64,000 nucleotides of DNA from Paraburkholderia fungorum (GTDB lineage Bacteria; Pseudomonadota; Gammaproteobacteria; Burkholderiales; Burkholderiaceae), in the NCBI RefSeq assembly GCF_902833645.1, contig NZ_CADFGE010000018.1, forward strand, positions 1-64,000. Reading direction: 5' to 3'. The notes under the pieces are model-generated. The model did not search any database. It saw nothing but the letters and a program-made list of their open reading frames with translations, and was not told where the DNA came from. Positions 9,078 to 17,507 of this stretch are shown piece by piece. Numbering within the stretch: position 1 is the first letter of the stretch; every line of letters starts with the position of its first letter. Position numbers and translations under genes: made by a program.

Positions 9078-9128
9078 CGGCACCTGGCCGTCCCCATGCG
9101 CCCCCGACAAGTTCGGGGGCTTTTTTTT
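9061..9128 (+). promoter_or_regulatory. Putative attenuator: competing hairpin plus intrinsic terminator in efflux-pump leader
   Basis: Stem 1 pairs GGCGCATGG (9061-9069) with CCATGCGCC (9094-9102). Stem 2 pairs GCCCCCGA (9100-9107) with TCGGGGGC (9113-9120) and is followed by eight T residues (9121-9128), a textbook terminator. The stems share bases 9100-9102 and so cannot both form fully. The terminator lies before, not after, the transporter gene, and its 5' partner stem overlaps the end of the leader ORF. Confidence 0.6.
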
Positions 9129-9157
9129 GCGCTGCGCGAAATTGCTTTCGACCGGAA

Positions 9158-10357
9158 ATGCCGATGACTTCAACACGACCGCTTCCCACGCTCTCCACGC
9201 TGATTCTGCTGTGTGCGCTCTCTGTGCTGCCACTGAGCATATTCCTGCCTTCGCTGCCGAGCATTGCGATGGATTTTCACGCCGACTACGCGCTCGTGAG
9301 CCTGTCGCTGGCAGGATATGCAACCGTCGCCGCCGTGCTGGAACTGGTCATGGGGCCGCTGTCCGATCGCTTCGGGCGGCGGCCAATCGTGTTGACCAGC
9401 CTGACGGTATTCGTGGTCGGGTCGCTCGGCTGCGCGCTGGCGGGCAATATCTGGGCCTTTCTGGCTTTCCGTTTGCTTCAGGCTCCGATCACCTCCTGTT
9501 ATCCGGTGTCGATGGCCGCCATCAGGGATATGACCGGGAAGGAGGGGGCCGCAAGCCGGATCGGCTATGCCGCGATGGCAGCGGCGTTCGCCCCCATGCT
9601 CGGCCCGACGGTCGGCGGCGTTATCGACGAAACCAGCGGCTGGCGTGCGATCTTCTGGGGTCTCGCCCTTGCCGGCATAGCTTTGTTTGCGCTGTGCTGG
9701 TTCCGCCTGGGTGAGACCAACAAGTATCCATCGGACACCATCGGGCAGCAGTTTCGGGCCTATCCCGCGCTTATCCACGAACCTCGCTTCTGGGCCTACG
9801 CGCTGTGCATGGCGTTCTCAACGGGTACGTTCTATGCCTTTCTGGCCGGTGCTCCATTGGCCGCGAAAACGGCGTTCGATGTACCACCGGCAACGCTAGG
9901 TTTGTATATGGGCTCCATCACCGCTGGCTTCGTGCTCGGCAGCTTCCTGTCGGGGCGCTACGCCAGCCGCTATCCGCTCGCTACGACCATCACTGTGGGA
10001 CGTGTCGTTGCTTGTGCCGGTCCGTTGATCGGCTTAATGCTCTTCTTCGCCGGAGCCAGGCATGCAATAGCACTGTTCGGCCCTTGCATGCTAGTCGGCG
10101 TCGGTAACGGCCTGTCAAATCCGTGCGCCCATGCCGGAGCGCTCTCGGTGCGCCCGGAGCTGGCGGGAAGTGCATCCGGGTTGGTTGGCGCGATGACCAT
10201 TGCCGGCGGCTCCGCCCTTTCCTCGATGACGGGAGCCGTACTGACGGAAAGCAACGCAGCCTACGCGCCGCTTTGCCTGATGCTGTTCTCCTCCGTGATT
10301 GCGATGTTGGCCGCGTCGTATGTGCGCGTGCTGGACAGGCACGAGGCGTATCGATGA
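9158..10357 (+). CDS. Bcr/CflA-type multidrug efflux transporter (MFS, 12 TM)
   Basis: A 399-residue major-facilitator protein of the drug:proton antiporter-1 group. The first helix (STLILLCALSVLPLSIFLPS) is followed by the Bcr-like LPSIAMDFHADYALVSLSLA, the motif A loop GPLSDRFGRRPIVL between TM2 and TM3, and GYAAMAAAFAPMLGPTVGG in TM5 (motif C-like). About 12 hydrophobic segments are visible. ATG 9158 is preceded by CCGGAAA; ATG 9164 is a possible alternative. It should export small hydrophobic compounds at the inner membrane. The upstream leader ORF and terminator suggest expression is induced by a translation inhibitor or another ribosome-stalling signal. Confidence 0.9.
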   Translation: MPMTSTRPLPTLSTLILLCALSVLPLSIFLPSLPSIAMDFHADYALVSLSLAGYATVAAVLELVMGPLSDRFGRRPIVLTSLTVFVVGSLGCALAGNIWAFLAFRLLQAPITSCYPVSMAAIRDMTGKEGAASRIGYAAMAAAFAPMLGPTVGGVIDETSGWRAIFWGLALAGIALFALCWFRLGETNKYPSDTIGQQFRAYPALIHEPRFWAYALCMAFSTGTFYAFLAGAPLAAKTAFDVPPATLGLYMGSITAGFVLGSFLSGRYASRYPLATTITVGRVVACAGPLIGLMLFFAGARHAIALFGPCMLVGVGNGLSNPCAHAGALSVRPELAGSASGLVGAMTIAGGSALSSMTGAVLTESNAAYAPLCLMLFSSVIAMLAASYVRVLDRHEAYR

Positions 10358-10503
10358 GCGCGCCTCGACACGTCGCATTTGTGAATCGCCGGCATCGTTT
10401 TAAGTGGTGTCGAACTCGCGCACGTGATAGCGACATGGCAGATGAGGGGCAACGGTGGCCGGCATAGTTCAGTCGCCTGGCAGCGCTACGGTTTTTCTGT
10501 GGC

Positions 10504-10534
10504 GATCAACGTCGATATTTTTTGACCGTTGATC
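10504..10534. promoter_or_regulatory. Inverted repeat upstream of rhlE
   Basis: GATCAACG (10504-10511) and CGTTGATC (10527-10534) form a perfect 8-bp inverted repeat around an AT-rich 15-base spacer, about 60 bases before the helicase start. It may be an operator or a 5'-UTR stem; cold-induced helicase genes often carry structured leaders. Confidence 0.35.
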
Positions 10535-10592
10535 TGCGCGGCGCAATCAGGCGGCAACCGCTAGAATTGCGGCTTTAGCCCGGAATACGCCA

Positions 10593-12032
10593 ATGTCTTT
10601 TGCCTCGCTTGGCCTGATCGATCCCTTGCTGCGTAATTTGCAGGACCTCAATTACCAGACACCTACGCCGGTGCAGGCCAAGGCGATTCCCGCCGTGCTC
10701 AGTGGCAAGGACGTCATGGCTGCGGCGCAGACCGGCACGGGCAAGACGGCGGGTTTTGCGCTGCCGCTGTTGCAGCGGCTGGTGCAACACGGCCCGGCGG
10801 TGTCCAGCAACCGCGCGCGTGTTCTGGTGCTGGTGCCCACGCGTGAGCTGGCCGAACAGGTGCTGCAAAGCTTTATCGATTACGGCAAAGGCCTCGACTT
10901 ACGATTTCTGGCCGCCTACGGCGGTGTGAGCATCAACCCGCAGATGATGAAGTTGCGCAAAGGCGTGGATGTGCTCGTTGCCACGCCGGGCCGTTTGCTG
11001 GATCTGAATCGCCAGAATGCAGTGCAGTTCGATCAGGTACAAACGCTGGTGCTGGACGAGGCCGACCGCATGCTGGATCTGGGCTTTTCGCGCGAACTCA
11101 ACGCCGTCTTTGCCGCGTTGCCCGCTCAGCGCCAGACCCTGCTGTTCTCTGCCACGTTTACCGACGACATCCGCGCGATGGCGGAGAGCATTCTGCGCGG
11201 CCCGGTGAATATCAGCGTCAGCCCGCCCAATGCCACGGCCAGCAAGATCAGGCAGTGGGTGATACCGGTGGATAAAAAGAACAAGCCTGACCTCTTCATG
11301 CACCTGGTGGCCGAGAACAACTGGGAGCACGCACTGGTGTTCGTCAAAACTCGCAATGGCGTGGATTACCTGGCGGCCATGCTGGATGACGCGGGCTATT
11401 CGGTCGACACCATCCACGGCGACAAGCCGCAACCTGCACGACTGCGTGCGCTGGAACGCTTCAAGACGGGCGAAGTCAGTATGCTGGTAGCCACCGACGT
11501 GGCTGCGCGCGGGCTGGATATCGACGACCTGCCGCTGGTGATCAACGTTGATCTTCCAATCGTGGCGCAAGACTATGTGCACCGTATTGGCCGTACCGGC
11601 CGCGCGGGTGCGAGCGGCGTGGCAGTGTCCCTTGTGTGTGCCGATGAAGCGCCGCAACTGGCCGCGATTGAAGCGCTGATCCGGCAAACGCTGCGCCGTG
11701 AAGAAGAACCGGGTTTTGAGGCCGAACATCGCGTGCCGCAAACCAGCGCGACGGGCGAGATCATCAAGAAACCTAAAAAACCCAAGAAGCCGAAAGTGCC
11801 ACAAGCTGCGCCGGGCGCCGTGCAAGTGCCCGGCAAAAAACCGCGCCCGCAAAGTGGCGAAAACAAACGCAAGCCTGCGGCGCAGCGCGCTGCGGCCGCG
11901 GGTAAAGGCACAAGTTTGTCCAGCGGTAGCCCATTCAGCGTGCCAAAGCCACGCGGTAAACCTGCCAGCAAGCCGGCTGGGGGCTCGCGTAAGCCCGCTG
12001 GCAAACCCGCTGGTGGCCGCGGCAAACGCTAA
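10593..12032 (+). CDS. rhlE: DEAD-box ATP-dependent RNA helicase RhlE
   Basis: A 479-residue DEAD-box helicase with all core motifs in order: Q-motif region FASLGLIDPLL...TPTPVQAKAIP, motif I AQTGTGKT (residues 46-53), Ia PTRELAEQ, II VLDEADRML, III FSATF, IV LVFVKTRN, V VAARGLDIDD and VI HRIGRTGR. The last 90 residues are a Lys/Pro/Ala/Gly-rich basic tail (KKPKKPKKPK, later GKPASKPAGG repeats), as in RhlE proteins, which bind RNA non-specifically. It acts in RNA remodelling, ribosome assembly or mRNA decay, often in the cold. It is a single gene with a convergent LysR neighbour. The name rests on family resemblance. Confidence 0.93.
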   Translation: MSFASLGLIDPLLRNLQDLNYQTPTPVQAKAIPAVLSGKDVMAAAQTGTGKTAGFALPLLQRLVQHGPAVSSNRARVLVLVPTRELAEQVLQSFIDYGKGLDLRFLAAYGGVSINPQMMKLRKGVDVLVATPGRLLDLNRQNAVQFDQVQTLVLDEADRMLDLGFSRELNAVFAALPAQRQTLLFSATFTDDIRAMAESILRGPVNISVSPPNATASKIRQWVIPVDKKNKPDLFMHLVAENNWEHALVFVKTRNGVDYLAAMLDDAGYSVDTIHGDKPQPARLRALERFKTGEVSMLVATDVAARGLDIDDLPLVINVDLPIVAQDYVHRIGRTGRAGASGVAVSLVCADEAPQLAAIEALIRQTLRREEEPGFEAEHRVPQTSATGEIIKKPKKPKKPKVPQAAPGAVQVPGKKPRPQSGENKRKPAAQRAAAAGKGTSLSSGSPFSVPKPRGKPASKPAGGSRKPAGKPAGGRGKR

Positions 12033-12034
12033 CC

Positions 12035-12078
12035 CTGAGTCGTGGGGACGAATAGTCCTCCCCGCAGAGAAGACTCAG
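12035..12078. terminator. Stem-loop between convergent rhlE and LysR genes
   Basis: CTGAGTC (12035-12041) pairs perfectly with GACTCAG (12072-12078), enclosing a second stem, GTGGGGAC against GTCCTCCCCGC with a bulge. There is no T tract, so it is either a weak bidirectional terminator or a 3'-end stabilising structure shared by both genes. Confidence 0.45.
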
Positions 12079-12950
12079 CCGCCTTTCAGTGCGGCGCGGA
12101 CGAACGAGACGAACCGCGATGTAACGGGGTTGCTCCGCGCATCTGGCCACACAAGCCCTACGCGCCACTTCGCGCACTTTCCGCGCAGCGGCAGCACGGT
12201 AGCATCCCGCAGCAGATGTTGCGCACCCGAGGGGACGAACGCGACGCCGACGCCGGCAGCAACCGATGCCAGGACGGACTGCACATCGTCAGCCTGCTGA
12301 GTCACGTTCGGTACAAAGCCCTGTTCGCGACACCAGCCGTCGACCTGAGCGGCGAGCCCAGGCCCGCGCGCACGCCGCAGGGCCAGAAAACCCATTTCAT
12401 TCAGCTTGTCAAAGTCGGCAGGAAGACGCACGCGCTCAACGGATGGAGGTAACGCCAGCGCGAGGTTCTCATCGATCACACGAAGAGACGAGAGACCCTC
12501 GACCGAGGGTACGCGCATAAAGCCCACATCCAGTTTTCCCGCCAGAAGGCGACGGGTTTGCTCGGCAGAAGAGAGGTCGCTCAACGCGATGGCAATGCCC
12601 GGATACTGTTGACGGAAGTCGGCGATGATCCGCGGCGCGATCGTCAGCACGGACAGACAGATACCGACCCGCAAATGCCCGCGCTTGCCACTGGCCGCCT
12701 CTCGTGCGCGCGCGAGAATCTCATCCGCGTCGTGGACGAGCGCTTGCGCATCGGGCAGGAAAATTTCGCCGAAACGCGTCAGCTCCGCACCATGCCGCCC
12801 ACGTTCGAACAGCTTCGCGCCCAGGCTAGCCTCCAGTGCGCCAACCTGCTTGCTCAACGCCGGCTGACTCAAGTGAAGCGCCTCCGCCGCGCGGCCGAAA
12901 TGACGCAGTTCGACGACCGACAAAAACGTTCTCAGCAGTTTCAGTTCCAT
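12075..12950 (-). CDS. LysR-family transcriptional regulator
   Basis: A 291-residue LTTR with the HTH at residues 1-60 (MELKLLRTFLSVVELRHFGR, then LSQPALSKQVGALEASLGAK) and an effector domain with LRVGICLSVLTIAPRIIADF. Its GRAAEALHLSQPALSKQV pattern resembles the BenM/CatM-like side of the family, but no aromatic pathway gene is adjacent. The divergent side (from 12951) holds no recognisable gene, so its target is unknown and it may be an orphan whose neighbour was lost. Confidence 0.9.
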   Translation of the reverse strand: MELKLLRTFLSVVELRHFGRAAEALHLSQPALSKQVGALEASLGAKLFERGRHGAELTRFGEIFLPDAQALVHDADEILARAREAASGKRGHLRVGICLSVLTIAPRIIADFRQQYPGIAIALSDLSSAEQTRRLLAGKLDVGFMRVPSVEGLSSLRVIDENLALALPPSVERVRLPADFDKLNEMGFLALRRARGPGLAAQVDGWCREQGFVPNVTQQADDVQSVLASVAAGVGVAFVPSGAQHLLRDATVLPLRGKCAKWRVGLVWPDARSNPVTSRFVSFVRAALKGG

Positions 12951-13386
12951 TCTGCGTAGTTATCGTTTCGATCAAATCATTCATTTTACTAATCTATTGG
13001 CGAGTTGTTCAATACGGATATGTCTCTCAACGCGGGATTGTCCATGGCCTTACCCAATGCTAAGTGTCGCGCAAACCGCACGGACCGTGCAGATGTCCCG
13101 GTTGACGACGTCACCGCCAATCCCGAACCTGCGCAGGCGCGGTTAGTGGGGCGGGAGCGCCGCCCCCGGTTCGCTGATGCCTTCCCGGCAGACGATGGCC
13201 GCATGCAAGGGGGCTCGATCGCCGTGAGCTTTGCCGTTGTCTCTCGCCGGCGATGGCCGCGCTGAACAGAAATCAGATCGGGTTCCACGAGGAAGTGCCG
13301 TTGCGGCAAGTCTCAGCATCCATGCGCGTATTCGGCTGCGACTGCACTGCCGCTTTGGCAAACGCCTCTCGCAGCGTACCGGTCGC
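12951..13386. other. 436-base region without a recognised gene
   Basis: It should contain the promoter of the LysR gene at 12950. An AT-rich stretch at 12955-13020 fits that role. Short ORFs exist on both strands, but their translations are rich in Arg, Ala and Ser with no family likeness. No terminator for the CoA lyase gene ending at 13387 is obvious. Confidence 0.5.
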
Positions 13387-14343
13387 TCAGCCCCGTTCCG
13401 CCATCGCAAGGATGCGCTGCGCCATCCGCACGTTCGCGAAATCGACCAGCTTGCCGTCGAGCGATATGGCTGCGAGGCCCGCGGCTTGCGCTGCTTCGAG
13501 CGCTTCTACCGTTTTGCGGGCGGCGCGCACTTCGTCGTCGGTCGGTGAGAACGCCGAACGGGTCGGCTCGATCTGCCCGGGATGGATGACCTGCTTGCCG
13601 TCGTAACCCATCGCCGCGGCTTTCAGTGCCCAGGCTCGCGTCAGGACGAGATCGCGAAACGCGCCGCATGGACCATCTATCGCACGCAGTCCAAAAGCGC
13701 GCGCGGCGACCAGAATCCGCATCATCGGGTACGTCCAGAGGTCGAGGGGCGTGGCGCTGTAGTGGCCCGCTTCGTCCTTGAGCGTCACGGCATAACCGGC
13801 ATGCGTGCCGCCGATCTCGACGTTGCGCGCGCCGATGGACGCCGAAAAATCGCCGACCCCGAAATGCAAGGCCGTGAGCCGGTTACTTGCCCCGGCAATG
13901 CTATCGACATTCATCACGCCGCGCGCCGTCTCGATCAACGCCTCGATTTCGAGCGGCGCGAATGACTCGGGCCGCGCGCTCAGCGACTGCTCTACCTGGG
14001 CAATCACGTCCGCCGATTCCACCTTCGGAACGAGAATCGAATCGAGCCGCCGCGCTTCGGCGGTCAAGGTCCGGACCTCGTGCGCGTCGATGCCTTTCTC
14101 GTTCGCATTGATCCTGACGCTGACCGTCTTGTCGCCCCAGTCGAGTTCGGCGAGTGCCTGCACGGCAGTTTTGAGCGCCTCGTCTTTTTTGTCGACAGGG
14201 ACAGCATCCTCAAGATCGATGAACACTGCATCAGCCGCGCTAGCCGCCGCCGATTGCAGCATATTGAAGCGATGTCCAGGCACCGCGAGCACGGTGCGCG
14301 TCGTACGTGGGCGCCGCTGCGGATTCGATTCGCGTTGACTCAT
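13387..14343 (-). CDS. HpcH/HpaI-type CoA ester lyase (CitE / citramalyl- or malyl-CoA lyase-like)
   Basis: A 318-residue TIM-barrel lyase. TVLAVPGHRFNMLQSAAAS, ADAVFIDLEDAVP (the Mg2+/substrate block), VRINANEKG, ILVPKVESAD and LEIEALIETARGVMN are CitE-family motifs. The Glu of ALIETARG and the Asp of VGDFSASIG are the expected metal ligands. It should cleave a beta-hydroxyacyl-CoA such as malyl-CoA, methylmalyl-CoA or citramalyl-CoA to acetyl-CoA or propionyl-CoA plus glyoxylate or pyruvate. Its ATG overlaps the stop of the upstream CoA-transferase by 4 bases (ATGA). That pairing makes a free hydroxy-dicarboxylate, activated and then cleaved, the likely substrate. Confidence 0.88.
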   Translation of the reverse strand: MSQRESNPQRRPRTTRTVLAVPGHRFNMLQSAAASAADAVFIDLEDAVPVDKKDEALKTAVQALAELDWGDKTVSVRINANEKGIDAHEVRTLTAEARRLDSILVPKVESADVIAQVEQSLSARPESFAPLEIEALIETARGVMNVDSIAGASNRLTALHFGVGDFSASIGARNVEIGGTHAGYAVTLKDEAGHYSATPLDLWTYPMMRILVAARAFGLRAIDGPCGAFRDLVLTRAWALKAAAMGYDGKQVIHPGQIEPTRSAFSPTDDEVRAARKTVEALEAAQAAGLAAISLDGKLVDFANVRMAQRILAMAERG

Positions 14344-15515
14344 ACGCCGCTCCGTTGCGAGTGTGTATCCGCTGCGATTTCCGCGAGAATGGCGTCGGTA
14401 TGCTGGCCAACTGCCGGTACCGGACCCATGACGGGCTCGATCCCCGGGATCGTCACCGGCGGAAGGAACATATCGTGGGGACCGCTCTCGGTTTCAACAC
14501 TGCGGTAGCGATTGCGCTCGCGTAGCTGGGGATGATCGAGGAGTGCTTCGACGTCGTTCATCATGCCGTTCGCAATCGACGCGCGATCGAGCCGTTCCAG
14601 TACCTGCGCGCTGCTCCACGCGGCAAAGCGCTCCTCGATGGTCCGTTCCAGCGCCTCGCGATTCGCAACCCGTAGCGAGTTCGAAGCGTAGCGTGGTTCG
14701 ACCGCGATGGCCGCGTCGTCGAGTACGACTGTGCAGAAGCTGAGCCACTCGCGTTCGTTCTGGATACCGAAGAAAACCGTCTTGCCGTCGCCGGTCGCGA
14801 ATGGACCATACGGTGCGATGGTTGCGTGCCGGGCGCCACTGCGCGGCACCGGCTCGCCGCGGCCGCGCGTGTAGTACGCCGGATAGCTCATCCACTCGGT
14901 CAGCGCATCGAACAGCGAGACTTCGAACGCCATGCCTTTGCCGGTGCGCGAGCGTTGATGCAGGCCCATCAGGATGCCGTTCAGCGCGTACATGCCAGTG
15001 GCGATGTCAGCAATCGCGAGACCGCATTTCGACGGCGTCTCGGGCGTGCCGTTGATGGACAGGAAACCGGTCTCGCACTGCACCAGCAGGTCGTAGGCCT
15101 TCTTGTTGCTGTAGGGTCCGTTGGAGCCGTACCCGGAAATGTCGCAGGCGATCAGTTGCGGGAAGCGCGCGACCAGGGACTTCGCGTCGAGCCCCTGACG
15201 CTCTGCCGCACCGGGCGCCAGATTCTGGATAAAGACGTCGGCACGGGCGAGCAGCGCTTCGAGCGTTTCCTGCCCGGGACCGGTCTTGATGTCGAGCGCG
15301 AGACTTTCCTTCGAGCGATTGGTCCAGACGAACTGGCTCGACAGGCCATCCATCGCGGTATCGTAGTTGCGGGCGAAGTCGCCGACCTCCGGGCGCTCGA
15401 TCTTGATGACGCGCGCGCCCCAATCGGCCAGATGCCGGCTTGCCAGCGGCGCGGCAATCGCCTGCTCGATCGAGACGACCGTGATGTCGTTGAGTGGATG
15501 GTTCATCTTCTGCAT
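14340..15515 (-). CDS. CaiB/BaiF family CoA-transferase
   Basis: A 391-residue family III CoA-transferase. DITVVSIEQAIAAPLASRHL, GARVIKIERPEVGDFARNYD, KESLALDIKTGPGQE, QNLAPGAAERQGL and AYDLLVQCETGFLSINGTPE run in the expected order; the catalytic Asp should be that of AYDLLVQCE near residue 142. It is translationally coupled to the CoA lyase and follows an LctP permease gene by 115 bases. The likely role is CoA transfer from succinyl-CoA or acetyl-CoA to the imported hydroxy acid. ATG 15515 and ATG 15506 (MNHPLND) are both possible. Confidence 0.9.
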   Translation of the reverse strand: MQKMNHPLNDITVVSIEQAIAAPLASRHLADWGARVIKIERPEVGDFARNYDTAMDGLSSQFVWTNRSKESLALDIKTGPGQETLEALLARADVFIQNLAPGAAERQGLDAKSLVARFPQLIACDISGYGSNGPYSNKKAYDLLVQCETGFLSINGTPETPSKCGLAIADIATGMYALNGILMGLHQRSRTGKGMAFEVSLFDALTEWMSYPAYYTRGRGEPVPRSGARHATIAPYGPFATGDGKTVFFGIQNEREWLSFCTVVLDDAAIAVEPRYASNSLRVANREALERTIEERFAAWSSAQVLERLDRASIANGMMNDVEALLDHPQLRERNRYRSVETESGPHDMFLPPVTIPGIEPVMGPVPAVGQHTDAILAEIAADTHSQRSGV

Positions 15516-15630
15516 ATCCTCACTATTTCAATGCGTAAAACGGGTGCTCAGGCTTTTCTTGCGACACGGCACCACATGCGGCACGACACACGGCATGACA
15601 CCCGCTGCGGCACCGCGGTGGCCGGGCCGA

Positions 15631-17388
15631 TCACGGCACCATCCAGCCGAGCACCGGCGTGGACTGGAGGTAGACCAGCAGACTGAGCGCCGCGATCATC
15701 AGGACCGTCCAGCCGGCCACGCGTCTGAACAACACGCCTTCCTTGCCCATCATGCCGACGGCCACCGCGCCGACCGCGAGGTTCTGCGGCGATATCGCCT
15801 TGCCGACAACACCGCCCGACGTATTGGCCGCGGTCAACAGAATGTCGGACAGCCCGGTGTGATGGGCGGTGGTGAGTTGCAACATGCCGAACAGCGCATT
15901 CGCCGACGTATCCGAGCCGGTGAGGGCGGTTGCGAACCAGCCGAGAATCGGCGACACCGGTGCGAAAGCCGGACCCGCCTTGGCCGCCCAGATGCCGAGC
16001 GTCACGATCTGGCCGGACAGGTTCATCACGTACGCCACGCCGACTACGCAGCACACCGTGAAGACCGCCCAGCGCAGTTCGTGAAGATTCTTCAAATAGG
16101 TCCGGGCGGCAACCGGTGCGCTGACCTTAAGGATCGGCGCGGACAGCAAACCGGCGATCAATACGATCGAGCCAGCGGAAAGCAGCCATTCGAACTTGGC
16201 GCCGGTAGCCGATACGGCGGCCCCTTTCGGATCGACCACGTGCAGGCCGGGCCATGCGAACGTCGACGTGACGACACCCAGTGCGTGACCGATAAAGCCG
16301 ATCTGCGTCGCTGCGACGACCAGGATCACGGCGGCGTAGGGGGCGAGCGCGCGCAGAATCTCGGCGCGCGAATCGGGCGCCTGGGCAGTGTCGGCTGATG
16401 CATTGCCGCGTACGGCTGAATGGTGGAACTGCGCGCCTGAGCCCGGCATCGGCATAGCCATGGTGGCGCTGTGGGACGCACTCGCGAGGCCATGACCATG
16501 GTCGGCGTCGGGACGTTGATGGGCACCGGAATTGACAACGACCGCTCCCGCGCCGGCCAGGTCGGCGCGCAACACGCCCGGTGACCAGAGACGCAGGAAC
16601 GCGATCGAAGCGCCCGCGCAGATCAATGCGGCGACAATATCGACGAGTTCGACCGGCAGCAGCATCGACCCTGCAAACTGCGTGAACGCGAACACGACTC
16701 CGGTGACGAGCGCGAGCGGCCAGACTTCCTTTATGCCACGCCGGCCGTCGACGATGAATACGAGGATCAGCGGAATGAAGAGCGACAGCAATGGCGTTTG
16801 CCGTCCCACCATCACGCTGATCTCATGAACCGGCAAACGGGTGATCTTGGCGAGCACGGTAATGGGCAAGCCCAGCGCGCCGAACGCGACCGGGCTGGTA
16901 TCGGCGATCAGGCAAACCGCTGCGGCCTTCAACGGCTCGACACCGATCGAGATCAGCAGCACCGCGCAGATCGCGACCGGCGCACCACCGCCGGCCAGCG
17001 CTTCCAGCAGGGCGCCGAAGCAGAACGCGATCAGCACCGCTTGCACGCGCTGGTCGGCGCTGACGCGGGCGAGGGCGCGCCGCAGCACGTCGGCGTGGCC
17101 GCTTTCCTGAGTCAGCTTGAACAGCCAGATTGCGTTGATGCCAATCCAGATGATCGGAAAGAAGCCGATCGCGGCGCCCTCGAGCGCGCCACTGGCTGTT
17201 TGCCCGGCGGGCATCCCGTAGACGAAAATGGCGACCGCCATCGACGCCGCGAGGGAAGCAAGTGCTGCCCAGCGCGCCTGCAAGCGCAGGACGCCTAGCA
17301 GGACGAACAGGGTGAGCAGGGGAAGAACGGCGAAAAATGCGGAAGCCCCTATCGAGTGCGCGACGGGGTCGAAAATCTGGGTGTACAT
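15631..17388 (-). CDS. LctP-family L-lactate/2-hydroxyacid permease
   Basis: A 585-residue polytopic permease. Residues 20-275 hold the first transmembrane block (FPIIWIGINAIWLFKLTQES and EALAGGGAPVAICAVLLISI are family signatures). Residues 345-585 hold the second, with GWFATALTGSDTSANALFG and QNLAVGAVAVGMMGKEG. Between them, residues about 279-342 form a low-complexity insert with six histidines (H290, 297, 299, 306, 322, 323), absent from most LctP proteins I know. The ATG at 17388 follows AAGGAGAC. It takes up lactate, glycolate or related hydroxy acids by proton symport. As the first structural gene of the cluster it probably imports the acid later activated and cleaved. Confidence 0.9.
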   Translation of the reverse strand: MYTQIFDPVAHSIGASAFFAVLPLLTLFVLLGVLRLQARWAALASLAASMAVAIFVYGMPAGQTASGALEGAAIGFFPIIWIGINAIWLFKLTQESGHADVLRRALARVSADQRVQAVLIAFCFGALLEALAGGGAPVAICAVLLISIGVEPLKAAAVCLIADTSPVAFGALGLPITVLAKITRLPVHEISVMVGRQTPLLSLFIPLILVFIVDGRRGIKEVWPLALVTGVVFAFTQFAGSMLLPVELVDIVAALICAGASIAFLRLWSPGVLRADLAGAGAVVVNSGAHQRPDADHGHGLASASHSATMAMPMPGSGAQFHHSAVRGNASADTAQAPDSRAEILRALAPYAAVILVVAATQIGFIGHALGVVTSTFAWPGLHVVDPKGAAVSATGAKFEWLLSAGSIVLIAGLLSAPILKVSAPVAARTYLKNLHELRWAVFTVCCVVGVAYVMNLSGQIVTLGIWAAKAGPAFAPVSPILGWFATALTGSDTSANALFGMLQLTTAHHTGLSDILLTAANTSGGVVGKAISPQNLAVGAVAVGMMGKEGVLFRRVAGWTVLMIAALSLLVYLQSTPVLGWMVP

Positions 17389-17489
17389 GCGTCTCCTTCG
17401 GGCTCTGTGCGAGCATCTCTTATCGACTGCGAAGGCCACAATGTAGACGCGTGCCGCATCGGCGTGAAATACAGATTGGAGCTACCGGG

Positions 17490-17506
17490 TATAGGCGACG
17501 CCTATA
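17490..17506. promoter_or_regulatory. Perfect inverted repeat, candidate LysR operator for the permease operon
   Basis: TATAGGC-GAC-GCCTATA is a perfect 7-3-7 palindrome of the ATA-N-TAT / T-N11-A type favoured by LysR regulators. It lies about 100 bases upstream of the permease start and directly beside the stop codon of the LysR gene that precedes it. Confidence 0.6.
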
Positions 17507-17507
17507 G

